The notes beneath the pieces are model-generated. The model was given only the letters and a program-made list of their open reading frames with translations, did not search any database and was not told where the DNA came from. Shown here piece after piece: positions 21,901 through 33,304 of a stretch of DNA of 64,000 bases. Source of the stretch: Diphasiastrum complanatum (lineage: Eukaryota > Streptophyta > Lycopodiopsida > Lycopodiales > Lycopodiaceae); NCBI GenBank assembly GCA_029204225.1, contig CM055100.1, positions 54,497,597-54,561,596 of the forward strand. Reading direction: 5' to 3'. The translations under genes were made by a program, and so were the position numbers. The stretch's first letter is position 1; the number at the start of each line of letters is the position of its first letter.

Positions 21901-22559
21901 TCAAGAGAAGTTTACACAAGAGCATACATTTGATGAACCAACCACTTGCTTTCAAAATGATTTTGAGACATATCTAAGCCATTAAAGACAAGCAATATGT
22001 CCATACAAGAGACATGATACAAAAAAAGATTGCCTCACTCCAACTATGAGATGTAGAAACCTCATAAAAGCAAGATGGCAGATCAAATAATGGAAGAGAA
22101 GCAAAAGTGAATATGTTGAAGTAGATACCACCTAGAAAAATGCCTGTCTTTGCCATGTATTGTGAGCCACAAAGACTCGGCCTTGCCTCTTAAAGATCCC
22201 CTTGAAACCATGTGTTGAGAAGACTCCTCGTCAAGCCAAATCTCCATCATACACTTGGATTTTTGGTAGATTTGAGAATCCTACCATCATCCTCTTGATT
22301 GAGATTAGATCCTCCTTATTCCTTATATGCAAAGGAATATTAGCAAAGCATATGGATCTAAAGATCCCCAAAGTATCAACTATTGCAATCTTCATATCAA
22401 GCACCTTTGATAAGAGATACCTCCAATTGAAGTCTTCAAGTAAGAAGTCACATGAAATAGCCCGTATTTGCTTCTATATGATGAAATATATTCATCCAAA
22501 TGAACAAGAAAAGGGAATTGATGAGAAGTAGACCTCCTTGGCAATAACTCTCCATGTGC

Positions 22560-23918
22560 TTTTTACAAAGCACCACCTTCATGAGTCTTACCATCTTGGA
22601 ACATTGGGTGAGGTAGATCACTTGCCTTCTCCTCCTTGAGATGATCCAAGCTCCTCTTGGCCACACTTCCACAAGGATTAGCATCAATGTTGAAAAGATT
22701 CCCACATCTAGTCCCACTTGCTACCACATCACCATCTGTATTAACCAAGCAAACATATTATTCAAAATCAACTTGGAAACCATCATCTAACATCTTGCCA
22801 ACACTAATGACATTCATAGTGAGATTAGGCACATAAAGTACATCTTTGAGAATCATAGTGGAATCAACACAAATTGGTACACTACCAATTCCTTCTATCT
22901 TGCATTCACCATCAAAAGGAAAGAAGATGAACTTTTTAGAACCATTGTAAGGTGCAAGAGAAGAGAAACATATTCTTGAACTAGTCATGTAAGAACCAGA
23001 TCCACTATCTATCCACCATGAATTTTCAACTTCAAAACTAGAAGAGGAGTACACAGACATCATGGAGAACCTTATTCACTGCCCTTCTGTCTCACCTTTA
23101 CTCTCCTTGGCTATATTGGCTTGCTTGAGAAACTCTTTCATCTTGAAACAATTAGAAGCAAAATGCTCCTTCTTACCAGAAAAGAAGCACTTCTTGTTGG
23201 ATTTGCAACTTGTTGATCTGTGTGATGAATCATCATCAGTCTCCTCCTTTGACTTTTCCTTCTTGAAATGTTGATATAGATCTTAGCTCTTTCCTATTGG
23301 CTTGTCCTATGTGAAGTATGCTTTCACCTCTCCATCACCCTTCAAAGAAAGTTGATTGATCCTCATGAGCTTGTTCTCTTGCCTACACTCCTCGAAAATG
23401 AGATTGGAAGATCCTTGATTGCATAAGATTGGACAAGGTTGTCAATTTCATCCTTCAACCCATTTAGGAACACTTGGACTAGCTCTTTTGGATTGAGGTT
23501 GTCTCCTATGCAAGCAAGCTCTCTATGAAGATCTTGGACTCTCAAAACATAATTTGAGGCACTCTCATCACTCCTTTGGAAGCTTTGAAATTTTGATGCC
23601 TTAGTGGGAACAACCTTGATGTGTTCCTTGCCTCATAGATGGATTTCAATGTGTCCCAAGCCTCTTCGGATGTCGTACATGAACCAATCTCCCTTAACAC
23701 TTCATGGAAACATTCATCTTTATGATATGTAGGGCCATCCTAGCCCTCTTTTCGTACTTTTGGAATTGGAGCACTTGAGGCTCCTCCTCAAGTCCAAGCA
23801 CAATATCCATCAGAACTTGGAGCACCAAAATGGACTCTATCCTCACCTTTCAAATAGCATAATTGGAGGTATTAAATCCCTCACCATGCTCCAACAAAAT
23901 GGAACCTAAATAAGTCAT
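22560..23918 (-). pseudogene. Copia gag-protease pseudogene (minus strand)
   Basis: ATG at 23918 (minus) reads GSILLEHGEGFNTSNYAI then KVRIESILVLQ, the family gag start. Stops and frameshifts follow; a better kept segment at 23545-23363 has RVQDLHRELACIGDNLNPKELVQVFLNGL. The zinc knuckle CFFSGKKEHFASNC has lost its second Cys to Ser. The protease frame 23063-22758 contains SWWIDSGSGSYMTSS (catalytic Asp present, usual DSGA changed to DSGS), then LKDVLYVPNLTMNVISVGK. Downstream sequence to 22560 is broken. It was a particle and maturation module; now inactive. Confidence 0.82.
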
Positions 23919-24590
23919 CTTTCTTGAGAAATTGTCTTGCAATGGATCAAAAGGTGTGGCTTTCTCTCTCTATCAATAATGGATCCTTAAAAGGTGTACT
24001 ACCAACTCCAATATGAGATCTTGCAAGTTGGTGTGAGACCTATCTCGCTAGCTCTACCAATCTCTCTCAAACTAGATCAAACTCTCGTCCCAAGATGGAG
24101 CAAGGAAAAAGTTTGGGTCAACTTGACTCAAGTACACAAAAGCACTCAAAAACATCCACAACATGACTCAAATACAAATGAATTGCATGAAACTATGTGG
24201 CTATGACCTCAAAAAATTGTCTAGATCCCAAACAGACAAGATTGACAAGCTTTAATCTGAGTTTTTGGACAAAAAAAGCAAGATATGGATCAAACAAAAA
24301 GTGTCCATATATTTCTAGGTTCCCTACCTACCCTCATTCAAATGGCTATATCTTATGATTGTCTCATCCAAATGGTTTGAAACAAATTGCATCAAAAGCT
24401 AGCTTTTGTAGCTTTCTAACAAGCTATTTAGCATAGATTTTGGATCTAACTTGGAGGAGAACCAAACCATCAAAATTGGCTATACCTCACATATGTCTGA
24501 GCACTGAATTCCGTACAGTACCATATTAGGTCCATTCATAATGATTATGACCCTTCTTGATCCTAAAATCAAAAAGATAGACAAGGAATG
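23919..24590 (-). other. Copia untranslated leader (minus strand)
   Basis: Aligns with the leader at 49028-49762: GGCTATATC..., CATCAAAAGCTAGCTTT / GCATCAGATTCTACACATTTCTAGC, and CCGTACAGTACC at about 24511 versus CGTACAGTACC at about 49606. The 5' LTR and PBS that should lie to the right are missing. Confidence 0.6.
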
Positions 24591-25105
24591 CATCTAGGTG
24601 GAAAATATGAATGCAAGAAAGCAAGCAAGCAATCAAAAATCAAGAAGAACTGGAAGATTGACTATTATATATGAGTTCTTGGATCAAGATTCAAGAATAT
24701 TGCCAATGGCTATCGGGGCCAATGTTTGCAGATTCCGTGCTAGACAGAACTTGTTTACTATCTTTTTGATTCCCGACCTTCTTGTAGTATGGTGGTAATG
24801 TGCCCCGCCTGTCAGTTTGGCACATATACGGCCTAATCTCGATCCTAGACTGGCAATGGTATCTCATCTTGAATACATGATTTATCAGGACTTGTATATC
24901 TATGTTCTATAGTTCTATTTCAGATCTTTCTTGATGTCTACAGATTATTCCTAGTCCTACTTCTAACTTTCTTGGAAAGGAATCTAGCCTATTGCTCACA
25001 AGAACTAATCTACTCCTACTGAAATCACAAGATAAACAATAACAGCTAACTAGAAACTACACCACAACACCTTGTGAAAATCTTATCCCAAGCTCTATCC
25101 ATCTC
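24591..25105. other. Unassigned spacer
   Basis: No motif or repeat recognised. A plus-strand frame at 24598-24798 shows no family resemblance. Confidence 0.4.
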
Positions 25106-25441
25106 ATGATATCACCACATACAGATATTGTGCATCCCATCACACCCAACATAAATCGTACAAGTTCTTCTATCTTAGCTACACCATTAAAAAAAAGAAC
25201 ACGACTTGGACGCATTTTGACAAAATTTGAAAAAGATAGAGACATAATCAATGGCGGAATTCATAGATACTTGAAATATTGGGAGGGTTATTTTCAAAAT
25301 CAATTGAACCCATTTGAATTAACAAAGTTCATCACTCCTGTGATTACCTACTGGAGACAAATTCGCACTCTCATGAATATAGAGAGCAAACAATACGAGA
25401 AGTTACAAGATGGTTTTTGGTTGAATACACATCAATGCTAG
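25106..25441 (+). CDS. Unidentified ORF, 111 codons
   Basis: An open frame with mixed composition and a basic central part (TPLKKRTRLGRILTKFEKDRD) followed by an aromatic segment (RYLKYWEGYFQNQL). I recognise no domain. No transposon feature overlaps it, and sequence downstream in all frames is broken by many stops. It could be an exon, a decayed gene or chance; nothing in the flanks (no TATA, splice signals or poly-A signal that I trust) decides it. Confidence 0.2.
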   Translation: MISPHTDIVHPITPNINRTSSSILATPLKKRTRLGRILTKFEKDRDIINGGIHRYLKYWEGYFQNQLNPFELTKFITPVITYWRQIRTLMNIESKQYEKLQDGFWLNTHQC

Positions 25442-25582
25442 TCAAAGAAAATAAACCTAATCCGGCATTAGGAAACCACTCACTAGGCTTAATTATGTCA
25501 TATGACCCCAATATGAAAATGATGTCCCACATAATGGTAGTGGTAACTTATCATGCCAACATGAATATTTCTTTCTATCAAA

Positions 25583-25945
25583 CCACTAGATTTTCATAGT
25601 TGAAGGTTTATTTACAATTAACAACATTCATGATCTAGGTTCGCTAAGATATTTTTTTCATTGGAGCAAAATAGTGAAATTCTTCAATAGTAGAACTCAT
25701 TCTGTGATACTTATTGTAAGCACCACTGATATTTCCATTTCAAAAGTATATTCAACTTTTTTGTACAAGCATAGATGTTCTCTTGGTACGAATTTCTATA
25801 GTACATTAGTTGAGCATGTACTCATCTACCACTAAAATTTCATAACTAAAGATTCATTTACAATTAGTGTTTTTGATGAACTAGGTTCGCCAAAATATCA
25901 TTTTTATTGAAACACGATAGTGTTATTCTTTAGTAGTAAAAATCA
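25583..25945. repeat. Two diverged direct repeats, about 110 bp each
   Basis: 25583-25690 and 25830-25945 share an ordered series of blocks: CCACTA..ATTTCATA, TTTACAATTA, TTGATGAACTAGGTTCGCC / CATGATCTAGGTTCGCT, AAAATATC, then (T)AGTAGTA. Spacing start to start is about 247 bp. The AT-rich DNA between them is unassigned. Confidence 0.75.
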
Positions 25946-27073
25946 ATTCAATGAAACTAGTTCATCAAATTATGTAATTATCATAAATTTATGTCTAAAA
26001 TCCAAATTATGTAATAATTGTCCAAAAAGTTGGAAGCTTGATAGCAGGCCTTGAATAAGTTAGATTGATATCTTGTTAAGCTATAAAATTACCAGGCGTA
26101 TGCATGCATCCTATGTCGGAAAATATCGAGCTGTAAAATTTATATGACTTAACACAATGAATATAAACAACTTTGTTGGAAACCATCTCAGTTTGGAGCT
26201 GTTGAATTGTAAAAATTGAAAATAAAGACCACTCCTAACCATAGTTCCTTGGCCCGTCAAGGCATGTACAGAATGTTTTTTGATGTTATTTAAACTTCTA
26301 GACATTAAATTGAAATCAAAGAACACTATATTTGCAAGAAATAAGGAGTCAGTGATGAATGCTATCAGAAAACACAGTTTCAAATAGAGATGAATGCAAA
26401 ATGAAAGTACATGTGCTAATGCTTAAAATAGAAATTACATGGATACTAAGAAGTCGTGCAAGAACATGAAACATTTGACATATATATAAACTAAACATTT
26501 TGAGAATCATGAAAAAAATTCACCAAACCCTAAATTCTAAACCTTAACATTTTAAAAAATTTACTTAACATTCTACTTCAAGCACAAGCTCCACATAGAG
26601 GAAATCAAAGACATCTATGTGATTCAGCTTAAAATGATAGTTCGGCACTGGCCATACAATTAGTAAAAAAGTAAAATCTGAATCTCTGATACAAAAGCTA
26701 TGCCATATCACAATACAATGGCCTGATCTAGGCTGGACATATGTATAAGATTTATCTACACAGTGCAATTACATAACCTACAAGTCTTGGTCTCCCACTT
26801 TCTATCATTATCGTTTGAATAAAATTCAAAGCCCTCTCTAGTTATGCATATATATTATATGGGATCCTTGGACATTTTATTCCACTTCTAAGCCGATTAA
26901 TCACCTAAGGGCTCCATATTCATTTTTTAGTGAAAGGTTTGGGGCTTTCTAGAATAACTTGCAGGCCGGTGTTTCGTCATTTGGGTCCAGCCTTGCCCTA
27001 ATTGATAAATTTTAAAAGTCTCCACTTTGGCCCTCAAGTATAGATTGCTAGTGAGACAAAGTTCATTAACCGA
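25946..27073. other. Unassigned AT-rich spacer
   Basis: No coding motif, LTR end or tandem structure was recognised on either strand. Confidence 0.4.
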
Positions 27074-27164
27074 CTATAATCTGTTATGAGAACTCAATGA
27101 ACTCAAGATTTCATTGTAAGTGACATTTGTGGTCCTTGTAAGGATCTCTCATAACAGATTATAG
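27074..27164. repeat. 17-bp inverted repeat with 57-nt loop
   Basis: Arms CTATAATCTGTTATGAG (27074-27090) and its exact reverse complement (27148-27164) could fold into a hairpin of about 91 nt. Confidence 0.85.
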
Positions 27165-27657
27165 CTCGTTCATAATCTTTGTTTGAGTTTGCTTTGTGAT
27201 CATCTATTGCTGTCTTTTTAAATTTGGGATGCCATGTCCATGGATTGTGCTCATAACTTGGTATCTGTGCATTTTTGGGGGCTCATGGTGACTTCAATTT
27301 TTTTAATGGTTGACCCATATTCTTCTCCAACAATGATTGCTAATTGGGATACATCTCTAATACTAATGCAGTTTCAATCCCCTGATTCTTCAAGAGTTTT
27401 GAGCAATTGTTGTTCGGGATCACATTATCTACACACTATCACCTCCAGCAGTTGTTACAATGGTGGCGTTTCTGAAGACGATCTATCTTCTGCGGGTTCA
27501 CAACATCAGTAGCAGGCTATCTAGAGTTTGTTCCTTGCAATAATCTACCTTCTTAAAGATACTTTCTATGCATTATGTTTATCAACAATTTGTTTTGCAC
27601 AGCAAATTTTGCAGAATAAGAACCCTCTTGCCAACTCATTGGCCATCAATTAAATAT

Positions 27658-27762
27658 TTGGAGGATTCACATGGTGAGAGCTCATCTCTATGAGTTAGCT
27701 TGCATTGATGAGAGCATTAAGGAAGGAGAACTTGTTCAAGTTATTCTTAATGGATTGTGGGC
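27658..27762 (+). pseudogene. Copia gag scrap
   Basis: ELACIDESIKEGELVQVILNGL matches the gag segment DLACIDENIKDGEIVQVMLNGL of the intact Copia (residues 135-156 there). It is flanked on both sides by unrelated sequence, so about 35 codons survive. No LTR is nearby. Confidence 0.75.
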
Positions 27763-28169
27763 TTCTTCAGCCAACAATCAACTACACCCATCCTCAGCAA
27801 TGCAATTTTTGCTTCTTTTTCAGTTGCATAATAAAAGACAGCATCTAATAGATCAATTCAGAGATTTTGGTATAAACCTAAGCTGGAAGAATTGCCTTTC
27901 AAACTCACAGCAGACGAAAAGCTGCAGTAGTTGCAAATCCACTTCGAAAATCTTCCTTATCACTTAACCAAGAGTTTTGTGTGCCTGTACAAGTTAAAGA
28001 CAATTATAGAAAATCAAGAATCTCATGGAACCTGCAAATTATCTAACCTGCAAACATTTCTGAGCTAGCGTTCAAAAAATGAGTGTTAATGGATTGAAGA
28101 CATGTGATGGAAAACAGCGTTGGAAAGCTGGAAAGCCTAAAGACATGTGAATGAGCGCACCAGCAGCAC

Positions 28170-28370
28170 GGAAAGCAGCCTAACGAAGCTGAGAGAGCAA
28201 TACTGTAACCGAATCAGGCTGAGATAGCAAAACAACAACCGAATCAGAGAGCATAAACAAATCCGAGAGCAAAACCGTAGCTGAGAGAGCAAAAGGGCAT
28301 TCAAATCCAAGAGCAGCACCGAATAGGACTGGGAGAACGATGGTGTGGGCTGAGAGAGCATTGAAAGGAA
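28170..28370. repeat. Degenerate tandem repeat around GAGAGAGCA
   Basis: The motif CTGAGAGAGCA / CGAGAGCA recurs about eight times, each followed by an A-rich linker such as AAACCGAATC. Unit length is irregular (about 20-37 bp). The Leu/Ser/Cys-rich minus-strand frames are products of the repeat. Confidence 0.7.
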
Positions 28371-28399
28371 GCAGCATCAGGGCTCGCGCCAATGTGGAG

Positions 28400-30162
28400 T
28401 GTTTCAAATTCTTTTGAAATGCTCCCCCTCAATAAAGATTGTCACTTTTATTTTAAAATACGCTTTTCGAGTTTTCTACGTCAAAATTGCCAACATGAGT
28501 AAGTTTGAGGAATTACGTGGGCCTCCCACGCATTTTGTGTTGCAAAACCCTATAACCAATGTTGCTTCTCTTTTCGGCCCCGCCGCCCAACGATCCTGTT
28601 TCAAAGTGTTTTTTGTTTGAAACGTCAGAAATGTTATAGAATGTTATCAACATTGATTGATGGTGACTATCAAAGTTCGTAGCAGACTTCCTTCTCTCAA
28701 GACATTTACATCCTCAAAATTGAAGTCAAGCACAAGCATTTTCACACTTTCAATGTTGTGAATCACTTTCATGCAGATTGGCCTTTCATGATTACATATC
28801 ATATGCATATTGCTTCATACTAGAAGTTCTAGCTTTTAAGCCACATCGTTCACTCATTTAATAATTTAAGCTTACCAGTCCAAATTACACTTGAATCCTT
28901 TGGGATTCAGGGATACACCCAATCACCTTCCTGAGCATCTTGAGCATGCACTTGATACTAGTTAGCATTGACTTGCTCCTACATTCTCGAGGATAGACAT
29001 CTTTCTATTTGAAGAATTCTTTTCTATTTGAAGAATTCTGAATCTCTGTCACTGTCCTTTGCTCTTTAATATGTCCTTATGATAGTGAAGAAAAATCTTT
29101 CGACTCCAAAATCAACCTTCAAACAAGGAATCAAGTTTGGTCCCTATTGATTGGTCGAGTGCAAGATAGGCACACAAAGCACCAATTTTCCAAAAAAATT
29201 CTTGCTTCAGAAAAGAATGTGATTGCTTTGATTCAACTCTCATACCATAATAAAAGTTGGAATAAATAGTCATGAATCACTTCTAGATGAATTTTGGAAA
29301 AATAAATTTTACCCTTTGACCACTATCAAACTGGTTTTACTCGAGATTGCCAAACTAGCATTCAAGAGTAACAGTCTTGGCAATGGCTCCACAAACACCT
29401 TGATCTTTAATGGCCCCTCCACGTGATGAACTTTTCGTACTATGAAACTCATAGCAAGTACAATCAATATAATCCATTGGATTTTCATCAATAGACAAGT
29501 GTGAAATCACTACTCAACTTGGGTGTAGGCATCAATGTCAAAAGGCTCAAATGATGTCAATGTGAGTGCAAAGCTTGCTTGAGAAAATCCTAGAGGTCAT
29601 CTCAGATTTGATTCTAGTAAGCTTTTCTAATTTGTTTCATGCACAAACTTAGCATTACTAGTTGATTGGTGAGTCACAAGACCATCCACTTGCTACTACA
29701 TTGAGATCTTGTATTTTGGAAGAAGTTCAATGTTGTCTTTGTGCTGCCATATTCTAGCTCACAGAAAATATTATATCCTTCCATCAGTGGTAGCAAAGGA
29801 TGCAAGACCATCTATCTAAATTTCACTTTTTTCCATACACTTGACGTGAGATTTTGGGTATTTTAATTAATCATGCCAATATTTATTCAAATTGTGATCG
29901 ATTTTATGCTAATCCACTACTTATAGTATTTTTGAAGTACAACCTTCTAGGTAATCCTCCATACTTAATGGTGAACAGTTGCACTATATTTGCTACTATA
30001 ACATGTAAGATCATGTTATCTACGAATCTAAATGGAACTCACAAATATTTGCATAGGGGATAATATCGATTAGGTCAATTTTAGCTCATCATGCAGCAGC
30101 TTGCTAGATAAATTCTTAGACTTTAATATCGATTCATATGTGATGTACTTATTTGAATTTGC
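28400..30162. other. Long unassigned stretch
   Basis: No domain, LTR end, PBS or tandem repeat identified over about 1.75 kb. Several short frames on the minus strand (for example 29309-29491) have no recognisable motifs. Confidence 0.4.
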
Positions 30163-31064
30163 TGATGCGAATTGAAGGAATCACGAACGTGAAAAACAAC
30201 AATTCGGATGGATTTCAGATATGATTGTTGGCCACTGCCAGTTATATCATTCCTACAGTCCTCCAGAATGTAGACAAACACTGCTGATCTACGTTTTTGC
30301 TTAACACAACATTCAACAATATCAAACCAAGGTGCGGAATTAAATGAACAAGTGAATCAGACACACGAATAGCAGCAGACTAATTTACATTTAAGATCAT
30401 ACAATCATATGGATTAATAATGTGCACAACAGCTACAAAATCATCGATTGATCTTTCTGATTCTTCGAGCACTACATGCAGATCCACGTAGTGCGTTGGC
30501 GTGAGAGAAATACAGTTCTCTCACGAATTCGTGTTTTGATTACTAGCGGACTTGTGGATCTACATATCCTATGCAAAAATTGTCTCGAATGCAGGCGGAC
30601 TTGTATTCTGTATTTTCGTCTTCTTTTGCTTACTAGCATTAGACTTCTTCGTTTTGTATCATGCATTAACCAGAAAGTATATAGTCACGTCGTGTAACTT
30701 CTAGATTAGATTGATTAAACATCTACAACTAATCACGAATCACAAGAGTGGCAAATTAGCCATGACCTAGAGTGCATCTGCTGATGTCATGATATCAGAT
30801 CAGATATCTGTACTTTTGGGTACTTGCATGATCTTTCTGATCTTTAGGAGTGTGAGGGTAGAAAAGGTGTCGCGACGATTTTTATGTTGCTTCGAGTTGT
30901 TTGACTTTTGCGTCGTCTGACTTTCTCCCGCTGTACCACAGAAAATTCTCTTTCATGAATTTTTCTCGTTCATGTCTTTTCGTCAGGGTGTTCATGAACA
31001 TCTTCGTCAGAGTGAGGGCTGAAAGCTAACAAGACTTTGGTAATAGAAACGTTTTGTTTCTTCA
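30163..31064 (-). repeat. 3' LTR of a Copia element, 902 bp
   Basis: Element-orientation start TGAAGAAACAAAACG (complement ending at 31064) follows a polypurine tract, and the end ...CGCATCA is the complement of 30163. It aligns along its length with 16284-17122. The matching 5' LTR is not in the window. Confidence 0.87.
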
Positions 31065-31077
31065 GCTCCCTCTCAAA
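31065..31077 (-). other. Polypurine tract (minus strand)
   Basis: The complement reads TTTGAGAGGGAGC, immediately upstream of the LTR start at 31064. A close variant precedes the LTR remnant at 4880. Confidence 0.85.
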
Positions 31078-31720
31078 GCATGATAGCTTGACGATTGCAA
31101 GACTGCTCCTCTGTCTCTCAAAAAGATCTTTGTCTAGGGCTTTCGTGAAAATGTTAGCAACCATGTCTTTCGTTCCAATGAAGGTGGTCTGCAACATCTT
31201 CTTCTCAATCAAATCCCTGATCAAGTGGTACTTGATCACGATGTATTGCGTTCTTGAGTGGAACACAAGATCTTTCGTTAGATGTATTGCATATGTGTTA
31301 TCCATCTGCAAAACCACAGGCTCATTCCTTGTTTTGCCCAATTCGTCCAGAAATTGCTTGAGCCAAACTATCTCATTGGCAATCTTTGTTGATGCAACGT
31401 ACTCTGCTTTGCAGGATGACTGAGCCACAATGGTCTGCTTCTTGCTGACCCAGAGAATCGCTGCTCTTGACGCGATGGACACTCTTACAATCGTCCTTGA
31501 GGGATGCCCAGCTAGCATCACTGTAAAAAAGCATCTTGAACCCTGCATCCGACAATAACACAAGCCATAATCTCTCGTTAATTGAAGATATTGCAAAATT
31601 CATTTTGCAATCTTCCAGTGTGTCGAGCCTGGATTCGTGCAAAATTGGCTCATCCTGAACACTACATAAGCGATGTCAGGGCGTGTGTTGTCTGCACGGT
31701 ACAATTGTCTGCAGGGCAGG
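31065..31720 (-). pseudogene. Copia RT C-terminus / RNase H, truncated
   Basis: Minus-strand reading order from 31720: ADNTRPDIAYVVF.MSQF (RT thumb region), NPGSTHWKIAK, LTRDYGLCYCR, then RNase H KKQTIVAQSSCKAEYVAS (catalytic Glu present), LQMDNTYAIHL (Asp), VFHSRTQYIVIKYHLIRD and MVANIFTKALDKDLFERQR. The first RNase H Asp region is frameshifted (FFTVMLAGHP instead of a YSDASWAG-type motif, which appears in the next frame as FYSDASWASLKDD). Stops and shifts make it inactive. Upstream pol is lost at about 31720. Confidence 0.85.
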
Positions 31721-32105
31721 CTGAAGTAGTGGAAGAATTTCAGAAGCAATCAACACAAATGAATATGATGGTAATTCCTTCTAAAATTAGCCATTGGTTG
31801 TGGGCAAAGGTAGCATGTAGAACAACAAACCACATTACTTGTGTAGTTTTTTCAATCGAGAGAGAGAGGGAGAGGGGGAGGATAATGGGGAAGATAATCT
31901 TTTATGTTGTCATCTGGAAGCAAGCTTCTAGAGTAGTCTGGTTATTCTAAAAGTCAAAATCATTGTGACGATGAAGTGTTTGTTGACAAGTATACCTCTG
32001 TCAATATATCATGCTCTGATTAACTTTCTTGTAGATGTTTTTGGAGCTTCCTTGATGAATGTTTTTGCTGACAATTAGGGGAAATTTATTATGTTGTTGC
32101 ACACA
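31721..32105. other. Unassigned spacer
   Basis: Contains a short GAGAGAGAGGGAGAGG purine run (about 31860-31880). No gene recognised. Confidence 0.4.
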
Positions 32106-32256
32106 GATGATATCAGATTCCAATGGTGATGCTTTGGACAATGACAATGTTGAAGATGAGACAGAGGAACTTAGAAGTCAAGTAAGGAATATTATTGTTA
32201 ATATTCAAGATAACGAAGTTGACTTGTGCAAGATCAATAAGGCCCTTCAATTATAA
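32106..32256 (+). other. Exon-like open segment
   Basis: An acidic, coding-looking reading (SDSNGDALDNDNVEDETEEL then RSQVRNIIVNI) ends at TAA 32254-32256. It is preceded by a pyrimidine-containing GTTGCACACAG that could act as a splice acceptor at about 32105. I do not recognise the protein, and no matching upstream exon could be identified. It could be a last exon, a pseudo-exon or chance. Confidence 0.2.
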
Positions 32257-32689
32257 AAAAATATCACTTATGGACTAGGTTGAGTGAGCAAGGAGTTATT
32301 TTTTTTTTATGAAATCAAAAGTGGACTCAGTTTAGAAGCTTTTCTTTATTACATAATGTTCTACAGGCACTTTCATAGTCAATACTGAAAGGTATGATGT
32401 TATTTCAAGACAGTAAGGAGGGCTTGGATGGATCTCAAAGCCTTGCATGAAGTTGTACTTTATCATGCCAATCTGGATTATGTATCATTTGCATTCATAG
32501 ACTCCATGATACCTACAACTCCATTTAATGTTTCAATTTAGTCAGTCATTTGTTATGCCCTCACTTGAAGGAAGAACCAAAACTTTCATAAGTGAAGCAC
32601 ACCAATGATTAAGGGGGATAAGAGGTGTATGTTATCTGCTCTACTTTTGCAGCTATCATCTACCCTAAAGGAAAACGCTAACAAAGGTC
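32257..32689. other. Unassigned spacer
   Basis: AT-rich with a short poly-T run near 32300. Nothing recognised. Confidence 0.4.
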
Positions 32690-33209
32690 GGCGGGCCCAT
32701 GATTTGAAAAGGTACTGCTATTGTAAGAATCACCAAATGAAGATCTGACTAGATCCTGTTGCAAAACAACCAAAAGGACACATGTGGAGCAAAACCACCC
32801 ATCCAAACCTAGATCCCTCTTGGAGTTTCCTCCTGGATCTAGCCCCCAAGCCATAGTGAAGAACCTAAGAGAGAGGAGGAGAGACATGCTCAAGAAACTG
32901 AATTTCCAATAGGAGGACGGGCGAGTTTCCAATGGACATATTCTCTTCATGAGAGAGAGAATATTCCCCCTAGGATTCCCATGCAACCTATATTGAGCTA
33001 TTGACCTCCTATTCTTGCATTAAAACAGTCATTCACTATGCATGTGCTCCTATGTCCAATTATAGGTTTGGCCCTCATATGATTATTAATTACTTTATAG
33101 GCCAAGCCCGGAATGACGAAGCATAACCAATAACTATATACATCTGGAGTGACCGACTATCCACGTCAGGAATCATTCCGATTCCTTTATACAGGACATG
33201 GACGTAACA
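32690..33209 (-). repeat. Gypsy LTR (minus strand)
   Basis: In element orientation it begins TGTTACGTCCATG (complement ending at 33209) right after a polypurine tract, and contains CCTGTATAAAGG (TATA-like). It includes the CCTAGATCCCTC...CTAGCCCCCAAG block shared with 14036-14130. From about 32920 to 33304 it is the inverted counterpart of 34436-34822. The left boundary is approximate. Confidence 0.65.
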
Positions 33210-33226
33210 TTCTTCCCCCCTTAAAC
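33210..33226 (-). other. Polypurine tract (minus strand Gypsy)
   Basis: The complement reads TTTAAGGGGGGAAGAA directly before TGTTACGTCC, the LTR start. Confidence 0.75.
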
Positions 33227-33304
33227 TAGTTTTGTCCTCAGAACTAGTAACTAGGAAAAATCCAATTTGTATGCTTTTAACTCTTCCCATGAATCATTAT
33301 CCTC

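Larger units (their letters stand above)
21250..24590 (-). mobile_element. Truncated Copia element (minus strand)
   Basis: Reading leftward: leader (24590-23919), gag (from 23918), knuckle, protease (about 22758-23063), a short further pol stretch, then LTR sequence (about 21900-21252). No PBS or 5' LTR is found at the right end and no integrase, RT or RNase H lies between protease and LTR, so the element is deleted at both places. The LTR end GAATTTCACATGTGTGGGA is related to the LTR at 49776 (GAATTCACACGTGTGGGA). Confidence 0.7.

Noticed and set aside
28137-28407. Leu/Ser/Cys-rich minus-strand frames resembling a membrane protein
   Set aside because: Generated by the GAGAGAGCA degenerate tandem repeat.
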